A stretch of DNA of 64,000 nucleotides from Flavobacteriia bacterium (GTDB taxonomy: Bacteria > Bacteroidota > Bacteroidia > Flavobacteriales_D > Crocinitomicaceae), in the NCBI GenBank assembly GCA_947446925.1, contig CANFHU010000001.1, positions 1 to 64,000 on the forward strand. The letters are read 5' to 3'. A program made the position numbers and the translations under genes. The notes under the pieces are model-generated. The model made no database searches. It worked only from the letters and a program-made list of their open reading frames with translations, and was not told the DNA's origin. Of this stretch, positions 44,745 to 54,264 are shown piece by piece (the first letter of the stretch is position 1; the number at the start of each line of letters is the position of its first letter).

Positions 44745-46258
44745 CAAAAAACATTGGATTGATAATTTTAGATGGTTGGGGTATTGGGGATAAATCAAAG
44801 TCCGACGCAATATACAATGCAAATACTCCGGTAATGGATGATTTATTAGCAAACTATCCTTCTGCTACTTTATTAACTTGTGGCGAGGATGTAGGACTAC
44901 CTGAAGGTCAGATGGGTAATTCGGAAGTAGGACATTTAAATATCGGTGCTGGTCGTATTGTTTACCAAGAATTAACCCGAATCAATAAATCTATTCGCGA
45001 CAAAGAATTTTTTCAATTAGATGCTTTAGTAGACGCTTTTAAAACTGCAAAAGCAAACAATGTACCTGTACATTTAATCGGATTGGTTTCGAAAGGAGGT
45101 GTACATAGTTCGCAAGAACATATTTACGCTTTATGCGAAATGGCAAAGCAACAAGGTGTTGAGAATGTATTTATCCATGCGTTTACAGACGGTAGAGATT
45201 GTGATCCAAAAAGCGGGTTGCATTTCATCCAAGAATTAGAACAAACAATAGCAAAATCAACCGGTAAAATAGCATCTGTAATTGGACGTTATTTTGCCAT
45301 GGACAGAGATAACCGTTGGGAACGTGTTAAAAAAGCATATGACCTTCTGGTTTTAGGGAAAGGTACTGCTGTTAATTCTGCCGAAGAAGCAATTCAAAAT
45401 TCGTATGCCAATGAAATTACGGATGAATTTATCGAACCAGCATATATAGCGGCAAATGGTCAGCCAATTGCAACAATTAAAGAAGGGGATGTAGTTATCT
45501 CGTTTAATTTTAGAACTGACAGACCGCGTGAAATCGTTACTACCTTAACCCAAAAAGATTTTCCGGAATTTGAAATGAAGAAATTAAACCTTCATTTATA
45601 TACGATGACAAGTTACGATGCTACGTTTAAAAATGTGCGCGTAATTTATGAAAAAGATAATTTAGTAAATACACTAGGAGAAGTACTTACAAAAGTAGAT
45701 CGTACACAAGTACGTATTGCAGAAACAGAAAAATACCCGCATGTAACCTTCTTTTTCAGTGGTGGTCGCGAGGAAGTTTTCCCAAAAGAAACACGTATTT
45801 TAGTGAATTCGCCAAAAGTTGCAACCTACGATTTACAACCTGAAATGAGTGCGCCAGAAGTAAAGGATAAAATCATTGCTAGTATGCAAAATGAGCAACC
45901 TAACTTCTTTTGTTTGAACTTTGCAAATCCAGACATGGTAGGTCATACGGGTGTTTACAGCGCGATACAAAAAGCGGTTGAAACAGTAGATACTTGTTTG
46001 GGCGAAGTAATAACTGCTGGAAAAGAATTAGGCTATGAATTTTTAGTAATTGCTGACCATGGGAATGCCGATTTTGCACTAAATGCAGATGGTTCACCAA
46101 ATACTGCACATTCGTTAAATCCTGTTCCAGTTGTATTGGTTACCAACGATGATATCCAACTTGAAAATGGTATTTTGGCAGATGTAGCACCAACCATTTT
46201 GGGTCGTTTAGGAATTGCTACACCGCTAGAAATGACTGGAAGAAATTTGGCTAAATGA
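44741..46258 (+). CDS. gpmI: 2,3-bisphosphoglycerate-independent phosphoglycerate mutase
   Basis: A 505-residue metal-dependent mutase interconverting 3- and 2-phosphoglycerate in glycolysis. The catalytic serine is S61 in QMGNSEVGHLNIGAGR; metal ligands include the N-terminal ILDGWG, and FANPDMVGHTG and IADHGNAD near the C-terminus. Full length. It overlaps the histidine kinase by 4 bp and precedes a hydrolase gene by 15 bp, forming one operon. Confidence 0.97.
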   Translation: MTKNIGLIILDGWGIGDKSKSDAIYNANTPVMDDLLANYPSATLLTCGEDVGLPEGQMGNSEVGHLNIGAGRIVYQELTRINKSIRDKEFFQLDALVDAFKTAKANNVPVHLIGLVSKGGVHSSQEHIYALCEMAKQQGVENVFIHAFTDGRDCDPKSGLHFIQELEQTIAKSTGKIASVIGRYFAMDRDNRWERVKKAYDLLVLGKGTAVNSAEEAIQNSYANEITDEFIEPAYIAANGQPIATIKEGDVVISFNFRTDRPREIVTTLTQKDFPEFEMKKLNLHLYTMTSYDATFKNVRVIYEKDNLVNTLGEVLTKVDRTQVRIAETEKYPHVTFFFSGGREEVFPKETRILVNSPKVATYDLQPEMSAPEVKDKIIASMQNEQPNFFCLNFANPDMVGHTGVYSAIQKAVETVDTCLGEVITAGKELGYEFLVIADHGNADFALNADGSPNTAHSLNPVPVVLVTNDDIQLENGILADVAPTILGRLGIATPLEMTGRNLAK

Positions 46259-46273
46259 CTGATAAAATAGTAT

Positions 46274-47035
46274 ATGCTATTACATTATAAAGAAATTGGC
46301 GAAGGTAAACCTTTAGTTATCCTACATGGACTTTTCGGTACCTCCGATAATTGGCAAACACATGCAAAAAAATTAGGAGAATATTTCCGTGTAATCTTGG
46401 TAGATCAACGAAACCATGGACATTCACCTTGGTCAGAAGAATTTACATACGAACATTTAGCAGACGATTTAGAACGTTTAATCGTTCATCTTGAAATAGA
46501 GCAGTTCATACTTATCGGACATTCGATGGGAGGCAAAACAGCCATGTATTATTCCCAAAAATATCCAAACCGCCTAGAAAAAATGGTGGTGGTAGATATT
46601 GGTATCAAACGTTACCCTATGCACCACAACGAAATCATTAAAGGCATTAAATCTATCGATTTATCCACTATTGCGTCTCGATCAGCGGCGGAACAAGCGA
46701 TGATCCCTTTTGTCGATTCGTATGGTGTTCGACAATTTTTACTCAAAAATTTATATTGGGTGGAAAAAGGGAAATTGGCGTGGCGCATGAATGTGGATGT
46801 GCTTGAACGCGAAATGGAAGAAATTTTGGCACCCATTCCATCCATCGAAGTTTGGACACCTACCCTATTTTTGCGTGGAGCAATGTCGAATTATATTCTA
46901 GATGAAGATTGGGATGCTATTGAAGAAATATTTCCAGATGCGACACTTGAAACAATAGATAATGCTGGTCATTGGGTACATTCCGAACAACCAGATGAAT
47001 TCATAGAAAAGGTATTAGGATTTATAATACGATGA
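46274..47035 (+). CDS. alpha/beta hydrolase, YbfF-esterase-like
   Basis: A 253-residue alpha/beta hydrolase. The nucleophile is S84 in IGHSMGGKTAM, the oxyanion region is LHGLFGTSDNWQTHA, and the catalytic His is about H233 in DNAGHWVHSEQPDEF. The DQRNHGHSPW segment is typical of YbfF-type acyl esterases. The natural substrate is unknown. It is the last gene of the kinase-gpmI operon and is followed by a 48-bp palindrome. Confidence 0.92.
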   Translation: MLLHYKEIGEGKPLVILHGLFGTSDNWQTHAKKLGEYFRVILVDQRNHGHSPWSEEFTYEHLADDLERLIVHLEIEQFILIGHSMGGKTAMYYSQKYPNRLEKMVVVDIGIKRYPMHHNEIIKGIKSIDLSTIASRSAAEQAMIPFVDSYGVRQFLLKNLYWVEKGKLAWRMNVDVLEREMEEILAPIPSIEVWTPTLFLRGAMSNYILDEDWDAIEEIFPDATLETIDNAGHWVHSEQPDEFIEKVLGFIIR

Positions 47036-47074
47036 CCTATTTTTTGTATTCGTTGGAATTTATTTTTACGTTTA

Positions 47075-47122
47075 TATTTTACATGTAGGGATAGGGCATG
47101 CCTTATCCCTACATGTAAAATA
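47075..47122. repeat. 48-bp near-perfect palindrome at a convergent gene junction
   Basis: The arms TATTTTACATGTAGGGATA and TATCCCTACATGTAAAATA surround GGGCATGCCT; only one pair (47094/47103) fails to match. It lies 39 bp after the hydrolase stop and 9 bp from the prfB stop. Its length and layout equal the palindrome at 59851-59898. It may serve as a two-way terminator. Confidence 0.85.
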
Positions 47123-47131
47123 CACAAAATA

Positions 47132-48217
47132 TTAATTCCCGTAGGTCATCAAATACGATTTCAAAAACTCGTTGATATCGCCATCCATAATTGCTTCGAC
47201 ATTACCAGATTCATAGCCAGTACGAACATCTTTCACTAATTTATACGGATGCATCACGTAGTTTCGAATTTGAGAACCCCATTCGATTTTCTTTTTATTA
47301 GCCTCAATTTCATTTCGTTTCTCCATACGTGCACGTAACTCCAACTCATATAATTGTGAACGCAATAATTGCATTGCTTTCTCTTTATTGGCTAATTGTG
47401 AACGTGATTCCGAGTTTTCAATGATAATTCCTGAAGGCGCGTGACGTAAACGAACTGCCGTTTCTACCTTATTTACATTTTGTCCACCAGCACCACTTGC
47501 ACGCATGGTTTCAAAACTAATATCTGCAGGATTTATATAAATTTCAATCGTATCGTCTACCAATGGATACACATACACCGAAGCAAAGGATGTATGACGC
47601 TTAGCGTTTGAATCAAAAGGAGAAATACGTACCAAACGATGCACCCCATTTTCACCTTTCAAATATCCAAAGGCAAAATCACCTTCAAACTCGATGGTTA
47701 CCGTTTTAATCCCTGCTACATCTCCTTCTTGGTAATTTAATTCTTTCAGTTTATAGCCATTCTTTTGTCCCCACATCATGTACATACGCATCAACATGGA
47801 AGCCCAATCGCAACTTTCTGTTCCACCAGCACCAGCAGTAATTTGTAATACCGCACTTAATTGGTCCTCTTCCCCAGAAAGCATGTTCTTTAATTCTAAT
47901 TCTTCGACCTTGGTCTTCAAATCTATATGCGATGCATCCAATTCAGCTTCCGTAGCCTCTCCTTCTTTAAAGAAATCTAATAGTACTTCTAAATCCTCCG
48001 CTGCAGCAGCCAATTCCTCGTAGGTTGTAATCCAAAATTTAAGCGAACGGATGTTTTTCATTTCCGCCTCTGCTTTTTTAGGATCATCCCAAAAAGATGG
48101 ATCTTGCGATTTTAATTCTGCCTCCTGCAGTTGTACCTTTTTTTCAGGTATTTTAAGGTAATTAGAAATTGCTTGTATACGCGTTTGTAACTCTTTAACT
48201 TGATCTTGGTTAACCAT
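47132..48217 (-). CDS. prfB: peptide chain release factor 2, no frameshift site
   Basis: A 361-residue RF2 that releases peptides at UGA and UAA codons. The recognition tripeptide SPF is in [12 protein letters not shown] and the catalytic GGQ is in [19 protein letters not shown]. The N-terminus runs uninterrupted through [10 protein letters not shown], where many bacteria have a UGA and a programmed +1 shift; here the codons read TAC CTT AAA ATA, so autoregulation by frameshift is absent. It follows kup on the same strand after 27 bp. Confidence 0.96.
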   Translation of the reverse strand: MVNQDQVKELQTRIQAISNYLKIPEKKVQLQEAELKSQDPSFWDDPKKAEAEMKNIRSLKFWITTYEELAAAAEDLEVLLDFFKEGEATEAELDASHIDLKTKVEELELKNMLSGEEDQLSAVLQITAGAGGTESCDWASMLMRMYMMWGQKNGYKLKELNYQEGDVAGIKTVTIEFEGDFAFGYLKGENGVHRLVRISPFDSNAKRHTSFASVYVYPLVDDTIEIYINPADISFETMRASGAGGQNVNKVETAVRLRHAPSGIIIENSESRSQLANKEKAMQLLRSQLYELELRARMEKRNEIEANKKKIEWGSQIRNYVMHPYKLVKDVRTGYESGNVEAIMDGDINEFLKSYLMTYGN

Positions 48218-48244
48218 TGTATTAATTAGGAACGTTTTAAAAAA

Positions 48245-50209
48245 TTAAGATTTACACGAATAATTTTCAAATTCTTCATGCATTTCTTGTTGGTATTGTT
48301 TAGTAACATTAATTGGAACATATTCTTCCATTACGTTTGTTTTATCTAATCCAAAATCTTCCGCTGCTTTTAACCCCGTAGACTTAATAAAACGATATGC
48401 TTTCACGCAAATAATTTGGAAGGTAGTAAGTTTGTTGTCTGTTGCAACACGGGAACTTAAAACGATAAACTTGAAATCTGGATTTTCCATATCATCCCTT
48501 ACGCAATCGAAGATACTTTTACCTTCAATCTCTCCTTTTTGCACCATATGGTCGTGTATTTTACGAATCATATATTCGATACGGTGCTCCTCTTTAAATC
48601 CTAATTGTAAAGATACGTGGTAGCAGTGTTTATCGATAATTTCATTTACTGAATAATCAACACCCCATGGATCTGACTTAATTTCCACATGTAAAAACCA
48701 TACGATATCTGCTCTACGTGGACGTTTTTTAAATAAGGAGTAATAAACGGTAGAATCTAATTTAGCAGGACTTTCACTACGCGTAGGATAAACAAGGTTC
48801 GTTGCTTCGTATGGAATTTTGTCATCTAAACGTACTTTTTCGAGTTTATTGACAATACGAGACATTGGAATATATTCGGTAATGTTCGCACGTAATTGTC
48901 TTGCCTTGTAAAACAAATAAAGTGCAGAGAAAAATAAAATTGCTAAAACTAAGGTAAACCAACCACCTTCTGGGATTTTATGGATATTTGAGAATAAAAA
49001 GACTCCTTCTACCACAAAGAAAACAGCAAAAATGAGTGTGAAAATTGCTTTTGATTTTGGATAACGAATGTATAACATAAGAATCAATAAGATAGATGTC
49101 ATAATCATATTAATGGTGATTGCTAAACCATAGGAAGCCTCCATTTGAGAAGATGTTGGGAATTTCCAAAGAACTAATAAACAACCCACTAACAATACCC
49201 CGTTAATAAAAGGGATATAAATTTGTCCATGATGATCGGTTGGATATTTTACTTTTAAGTTCGTCCACAATTTCAATTTAATCGCTTCATTCATCAAAGT
49301 AAAAATACCGGTAATTAAAGCCTGAGAAGCAATAATAGTAGCGGCAGTTGCAATCGTAACCGCAAAAATCAGCATGTCTTTTGGTACCATCGCATAAAAA
49401 ATAGTTTGTTTTGGTAACAAATGGAATCCAGGAGTTAACGCTAAAGCCGCTTGCCCGAAGTAATGAATTACTAATACAACACTCATCATTCCCCAGCTCA
49501 CACGTATATTTCCTTTTCCACAATGACCTAAATCCGAGTAAAGTGCTTCTGCTCCAGTAGTACATAGGAAAACAGCACCTAATACCCAGAATCCTCCAGG
49601 TACATTCACAATCAAGTTGTATGCCCACCAAGGATTTAAAGCCTTTAATACAGTTGGATTTGCGGATAAATGTGTTAACCCCAAATACAATAGGAAACCA
49701 AACCAAACCAACATAATTGGTCCAAACACCTTACCAATAATCACAGTACCAAACTGTTGAATTGCAAAAAGCGCAAATATAATTCCGATGATAATTTGCA
49801 TAATTGGCAAGTCTGGATTGATATTCGCTAATCCTTCTACTGCGGATGAAATCGAAATGGCTGGTGTAATAAAACCATCTGCCATTAATGAAGCACAACC
49901 AATTAAGGTTGGCACAATGATCCATTTTGCTTTCTTGTCTTTTAATAAAGCATACAAAGCAAAAATTCCACCTTCACCTTTGTTATCCGCATTTAGTGCG
50001 AAATATACATATTTGATAGTTGCTAATAAAAACAAAGTCCAAATAACGGCAGATAAACCTCCCAAAACTAAACCTTCGGATAAATTTTTACCTTGGCTGG
50101 TAATGGCTTGAAAAACGTACAATGGAGAGGTACCTATGTCACCAAAAACTATCCCGATGGTTATCAATACACCTGCAGCGGTAAGTTTGGTTTTATGCTC
50201 TGAACTCAT
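48245..50209 (-). CDS. kup: KUP-family potassium uptake transporter
   Basis: A 654-residue transporter with about twelve membrane helices in the first 450 residues and a cytoplasmic C-terminal domain. Motifs are GIVFGDIGTSPLYVFQA near the N-terminus, ALNADNKGEGGIFALYALL and TGAEALYSDLGHCGKGNIR. It imports potassium with protons. The gene precedes prfB on the minus strand, with 27 bp between. A perfect -7 box lies upstream at 50235-50242. Confidence 0.97.
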   Translation of the reverse strand: MSSEHKTKLTAAGVLITIGIVFGDIGTSPLYVFQAITSQGKNLSEGLVLGGLSAVIWTLFLLATIKYVYFALNADNKGEGGIFALYALLKDKKAKWIIVPTLIGCASLMADGFITPAISISSAVEGLANINPDLPIMQIIIGIIFALFAIQQFGTVIIGKVFGPIMLVWFGFLLYLGLTHLSANPTVLKALNPWWAYNLIVNVPGGFWVLGAVFLCTTGAEALYSDLGHCGKGNIRVSWGMMSVVLVIHYFGQAALALTPGFHLLPKQTIFYAMVPKDMLIFAVTIATAATIIASQALITGIFTLMNEAIKLKLWTNLKVKYPTDHHGQIYIPFINGVLLVGCLLVLWKFPTSSQMEASYGLAITINMIMTSILLILMLYIRYPKSKAIFTLIFAVFFVVEGVFLFSNIHKIPEGGWFTLVLAILFFSALYLFYKARQLRANITEYIPMSRIVNKLEKVRLDDKIPYEATNLVYPTRSESPAKLDSTVYYSLFKKRPRRADIVWFLHVEIKSDPWGVDYSVNEIIDKHCYHVSLQLGFKEEHRIEYMIRKIHDHMVQKGEIEGKSIFDCVRDDMENPDFKFIVLSSRVATDNKLTTFQIICVKAYRFIKSTGLKAAEDFGLDKTNVMEEYVPINVTKQYQQEMHEEFENYSCKS

Positions 50210-50234
50210 TTCAAAAAATATAATAATTGGACAT

Positions 50235-50242
50235 CAAATGTA
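50235..50242 (-). promoter_or_regulatory. predicted -7 promoter box for kup
   Basis: The minus strand reads TACATTTG, 25 bp before the kup ATG. Confidence 0.5.
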
Positions 50243-50335
50243 TTTAAATCTTTGCAGTTTGAATTGTAAATACAGAAATATTTTACGAATATTTTAAGAA
50301 AAAGTTAACCTATTGATATACAGCAATTAATTGTC

Positions 50336-53300
50336 CTAATAATTAACTATCCAACCCCGATTTTGCATCACTTGATGAAAAGTTATCAATTCATCTGCTT
50401 GATGTAAGGTATCGTAAATCGAATCAAATTTAACGTGCTGGTCTTTCAAGTACGTTGGCGTTAAAGCATAGGGGAAATTCCATGTAGATTCGGTATGTTT
50501 CTGCGCTGCATCTTGCAGGTACAAGCGCAATAATTGCATGGATTCATTATCCGTAATCGGAAAATCACTTGCTAATACGGAAGTAAAAAGATGAATGTTT
50601 TTTTGCGCTCGGGTGAATAATACGTTGAGTCGTCGGTATCCATTGCGACGATTTAGTGGACCCATACGTAATTGAAATTTTCCTGCTTCATTCCTTCCGT
50701 AACCAATCGAGATAAATAATTGCGCACATTCTTCTCCTTGTACTTGTTCCAAAGTTTTGAAAAAACCGTTGCCAGTTTCCAAATTTTCGCTTATTTTTTC
50801 TTTTGTAACAGCAGATAAATGTTGCCAAATACAACTCAATTGTTCCTGTGAAAATGCCACTACACCAATGGAATCGCTTGCAATTTCTACTTGTTTTTCA
50901 ATGGCTCGTGCTATTTTTTCTGCCTCAACCTCGTTTTTACGTTGGGTAAATACACCATCGCTACAAACATGTAATTGAATTGGAAATGTTTTCTGCTGTG
51001 CCGTTGGATAGGCAAGTAATTGATTTTGATAAAAATGTTTATTGGAAAATGCAATCAACGCTGGATGTTGACTACGGTAATGGTGTGTCAATGTACTTGA
51101 TTTCCAATAGTAGGATACATGGTGTAAAATATCTATTTGTTCCGACTTTTTAGAGAAATAACTGCCAGGCGCCATCTGCTTACTATCCCCACATACCAAG
51201 GCGCGGGCACTTCGTTGCAACGCACCCAAAGCATGGGTCAAAGGCAATTGACTCGCCTCCTCAAAAATCACTAATTCAAAAAAGGAGGATGCCATCGGAA
51301 ACGAAGTCGCTATCTGTCCAGGTGTACATAACCAAATAGGTACTAAAAGTTCTATCCATTCTTTTGCTTCCGAATTGAGTAATTCACGAATCGATTTGGT
51401 ATGTCTAGTCTTAGCAAATTCTTTCACCAATATAGATTTTCCTTTTTTCAATCGGGCCTTTAACACTTTTTCTGGTGCTGATAATTTCGTGCTCGGTGTT
51501 TGTAAAATCGCGTGATATGCATGAAATTTCGCCGCACGTTTGGCATGGATATATGTCACATACTCCAGATTATCCTGCTTTTCAACTTGGATTATATCTT
51601 CTAGTTTATGTCCTAATGCCTCCCCTGAAAACGTTCGTAAAACAGGAAATAAATTCTCTAACTGAACAAGATGTGATTTCAACACTGTTTTTTCTAACGC
51701 TTCGAAGGTATTTGCTCCCTGAATCAAGCCATAATTGGTTGCTGTGAGTTCACTAAAAAAAGTAGTAAATGGAAGTAAACCCGTATATGCATTTTGGATG
51801 TGTTCCCCAAACACAATAAGAGAAAAGTGGGTATTAAATGTAAAATAAATGTTTAAATTGTGTAAAAAATGTTTTATTCTTTGGTTGTTTTCTACCAATA
51901 GTCTGCGGTAAGTTTCAGAACGTTTTGATGCCGTTTTTATTTTGGTATTTTCTTTACTTTCCCATTGAATTACCCAGGCATAAATACTTTCTAATTCAGA
52001 AGTAATTGGTTGAACCCCTAGGTGCAAACAATCGATTTCCAATTGGTTTAATGCAGCCTGAACGCCTAGGTATTTTTGTGTTGTGGTAAGTACCTCTAAG
52101 ATTGGTATACTTGTATCGTTTAAATTCATTGCGATTTGTACACGTGTTTTTCTGCGTGTCCACCAAGAACCGTTTGTTAGATTACTTTCCCATGTTCGAA
52201 CTTGTAATGGTGTCGGTACTATTTTCCAAACCGTCATTTCTGCATGTAACAATGTACATTCCTTCTTCTTTTTTTGAAGTTCAAAATACAGTTTCTTGAA
52301 CTTTTTACGTAAACTATCTTTTTCAAAAAGTGCCAACTGTTTTTTAACTACTTCGTTTTCGATCATTTGCACATAAATAACCTCGGAAAGTAATTCTTCC
52401 ACTTCTGAAACTGTTGTAACTCCGAAGGTATCGTGTAAAAAAGTGCTTTCTTTTACATAAGAATCAATTACCTCATCTAAGCGTACGTTTTTCTCAAAAC
52501 AAGTTTTTTGGAAAGATTTTAATGCTTCGATATTTGGATGTTGTCCGTAAAAATGAGCGATTTTTTCTACATCCTTCAACCAATCTTTCATCGATGGAAC
52601 ATTGGAAACATAAGGAACCGATTCGAGATCTTTACCAGCAAGCATTCCTAAAAACGTACTATATGCTATCCCTCCAATTAATTCTTTCGCAGTTAATTTA
52701 TCCAATAATAATTGCAGATTTGCTCTTTTTTGTTGTCCGAGATACATTGGTTGCCGGACTTTCTGGAAGTTATTTTCTAGCAATTTCCATGTCGCACTTA
52801 GTTGATCGATTAAATCCTTCGTGCGCGTATCGCTGGATAATACGATTGCATATGGATCTAAGCCGTTTTTAGCAAGTTTTTTAGCGATCACGTCCAAAGC
52901 CGTTTTCTTTTCCGAAACAAGCAATTGACTCGTGTTGGATGTTAGGCATTTTGCAAGAATATTGGTAATCAATTCCGATTTACCAGTTCCTGGTGGACCT
53001 TCCACCACTACATTTTGGTTTTCTAATAATTTTATTACCGCTTGTTGGTCGCGATCTAAAGCACTAAGATTTCCTTCCTCCAAAAAAAGGTACTTCTTGG
53101 TTGTAGCGCTTTCATTTCCCAATAAAGATTGTACTAATTCACTAGGAATTTTTGTTTGTAATTCTTCCAATTCTTTCACCAATAAAAAGCGATGGTGATG
53201 AAAATTTCCGATAATGGTTACCTCTGTAATTGGATATGTATGTTCTTTTAATACTTGATATACAAACTCCTTTTTCACTTCAAAAGTCTCCAAATCTGCA

Positions 53301-53707
53301 TTTTCTAACGTTGCTTCATGGATTTTTTTATATTCCAACAACAAATATGGATTAAGAAAAGCATCTTCCAATTCGAACGAAATTTCGATCGTATTTGTGT
53401 TTTTAATCATGCGGTAACGCAAGGGAACCAACCAAATGGGTGTTTGCTTCTGGTCGGAGATAGTAACTGTATCCAAAGCAACACAGAGTGTATGCGTATC
53501 GGCAGACTTATGCACCGAAGCAGCAAATGTTACTAAGTGTTTCCATGCAGGTGTTAGTGGAAAAGAAATAGGCGAATTGGAAGGAGTATCTATGAATACC
53601 AATTGCTTGTTTTCACGGGAGCAATGGACCAAAATATCCGAAGAAGGAATTGCTAATAATTCTTCTAAATATGCTTGAAAATGTGATTTTTCATAGGTAG
53701 AATGCAT
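50336..53707 (-). CDS. large superfamily 1 (Upf1-like) DNA/RNA helicase
   Basis: A 1123-residue SF1 helicase. Walker A is GPPGTGKS at 237-244 with the Q-motif-like LDRDQQAVIKLL before it; Walker B is VIFEEASQLPLTHAL, then GDSKQMAPGSYF; the C-terminal core has GVVAFSQEQLSCIWQHL, QVQGEECAQLFISIGYG and RRLNVLFTRAQKNIHLF. Between the two RecA-like cores lies a helical, coiled-coil-prone insert of roughly 400 residues. The N-terminal 200 residues are beta-rich. No nuclease domain is obvious at the C-terminus. It is divergent from msrC. Such proteins occur in housekeeping and in defence loci; no partner is nearby. Confidence 0.9.
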   Translation of the reverse strand: MHSTYEKSHFQAYLEELLAIPSSDILVHCSRENKQLVFIDTPSNSPISFPLTPAWKHLVTFAASVHKSADTHTLCVALDTVTISDQKQTPIWLVPLRYRMIKNTNTIEISFELEDAFLNPYLLLEYKKIHEATLENADLETFEVKKEFVYQVLKEHTYPITEVTIIGNFHHHRFLLVKELEELQTKIPSELVQSLLGNESATTKKYLFLEEGNLSALDRDQQAVIKLLENQNVVVEGPPGTGKSELITNILAKCLTSNTSQLLVSEKKTALDVIAKKLAKNGLDPYAIVLSSDTRTKDLIDQLSATWKLLENNFQKVRQPMYLGQQKRANLQLLLDKLTAKELIGGIAYSTFLGMLAGKDLESVPYVSNVPSMKDWLKDVEKIAHFYGQHPNIEALKSFQKTCFEKNVRLDEVIDSYVKESTFLHDTFGVTTVSEVEELLSEVIYVQMIENEVVKKQLALFEKDSLRKKFKKLYFELQKKKKECTLLHAEMTVWKIVPTPLQVRTWESNLTNGSWWTRRKTRVQIAMNLNDTSIPILEVLTTTQKYLGVQAALNQLEIDCLHLGVQPITSELESIYAWVIQWESKENTKIKTASKRSETYRRLLVENNQRIKHFLHNLNIYFTFNTHFSLIVFGEHIQNAYTGLLPFTTFFSELTATNYGLIQGANTFEALEKTVLKSHLVQLENLFPVLRTFSGEALGHKLEDIIQVEKQDNLEYVTYIHAKRAAKFHAYHAILQTPSTKLSAPEKVLKARLKKGKSILVKEFAKTRHTKSIRELLNSEAKEWIELLVPIWLCTPGQIATSFPMASSFFELVIFEEASQLPLTHALGALQRSARALVCGDSKQMAPGSYFSKKSEQIDILHHVSYYWKSSTLTHHYRSQHPALIAFSNKHFYQNQLLAYPTAQQKTFPIQLHVCSDGVFTQRKNEVEAEKIARAIEKQVEIASDSIGVVAFSQEQLSCIWQHLSAVTKEKISENLETGNGFFKTLEQVQGEECAQLFISIGYGRNEAGKFQLRMGPLNRRNGYRRLNVLFTRAQKNIHLFTSVLASDFPITDNESMQLLRLYLQDAAQKHTESTWNFPYALTPTYLKDQHVKFDSIYDTLHQADELITFHQVMQNRGWIVNY

Positions 53708-53733
53708 CTCCGATAAGCGATAGATTGGAGTGT

Positions 53734-53741
53734 CAAAGGTA
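53734..53741 (-). promoter_or_regulatory. predicted -7 promoter box for the SF1 helicase gene
   Basis: The minus strand reads TACCTTTG, 26 bp before the helicase ATG. Confidence 0.5.
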
Positions 53742-53772
53742 AGAAAATATAGTGTGTTCTAGGAATAAACTT

Positions 53773-53780
53773 TATCTTTG
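53773..53780 (+). promoter_or_regulatory. predicted -7 promoter box for msrC
   Basis: TATCTTTG ends 4 bp before the msrC ATG, the same spacing as at bshC; the transcript would be leaderless. Confidence 0.5.
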
Positions 53781-53784
53781 TTTC

Positions 53785-54264
53785 ATGGCAGAACACTTCT
53801 CCCTTATTGGAACTACCCGCGAAGAACAATACACTTCTTTGCTTCCGCAAATACAAGTATTGGTAGGGGATGAAAAAAATCTGATTGCCGTGTTATCGAA
53901 TACCGTTGCTGCTTTAAAACAACAATTTGGATTTTTCTGGGTTGGATTTTATCTCGTAGAAGCGGAACATTTAGTGCTTGGTCCTTTTCAAGGAACGGTT
54001 GCATGTATGCGTATCGCCAAAGGGAAAGGTGTATGTGGTACTGCATGGGAAAAAGCAAATTCACAATTAGTTCCAGATGTCGATGCATTTCCAGGACATA
54101 TCGCTTGTAGTAATGCTTCCAAAAGTGAAGTCGTGCTTCCAATTTTGAAAGGGAAAGAGGTAGTAGCCGTACTGGATGTGGATAGCGACAAACTAGCTGA
54201 TTTTAATTCAACAGATCTCCTTTATTTAGAAAAATTATGCAATTGGTTAAGTACTTATTTTTAA
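53785..54264 (+). CDS. msrC: free methionine-R-sulfoxide reductase (GAF domain)
   Basis: A 159-residue GAF-fold reductase that repairs free methionine-R-sulfoxide. The three functional cysteines are C74 (TVACMRI), C84 (GVCGTAW) and C108 (HIACSN), with the same spacing of 10 and 24 as in the E. coli enzyme. The ATG at 53785 is favoured over an upstream in-frame start that would cover the promoter box. The 3' end overlaps the following lipoprotein gene by 28 bp. Confidence 0.95.
   Translation: MAEHFSLIGTTREEQYTSLLPQIQVLVGDEKNLIAVLSNTVAALKQQFGFFWVGFYLVEAEHLVLGPFQGTVACMRIAKGKGVCGTAWEKANSQLVPDVDAFPGHIACSNASKSEVVLPILKGKEVVAVLDVDSDKLADFNSTDLLYLEKLCNWLSTYF

Noticed and set aside
49287-49706. Minus-strand frame of 139 codons overlapping kup
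   Set aside because: Same strand but another frame within kup; cysteine- and aromatic-rich composition with no family resemblance.
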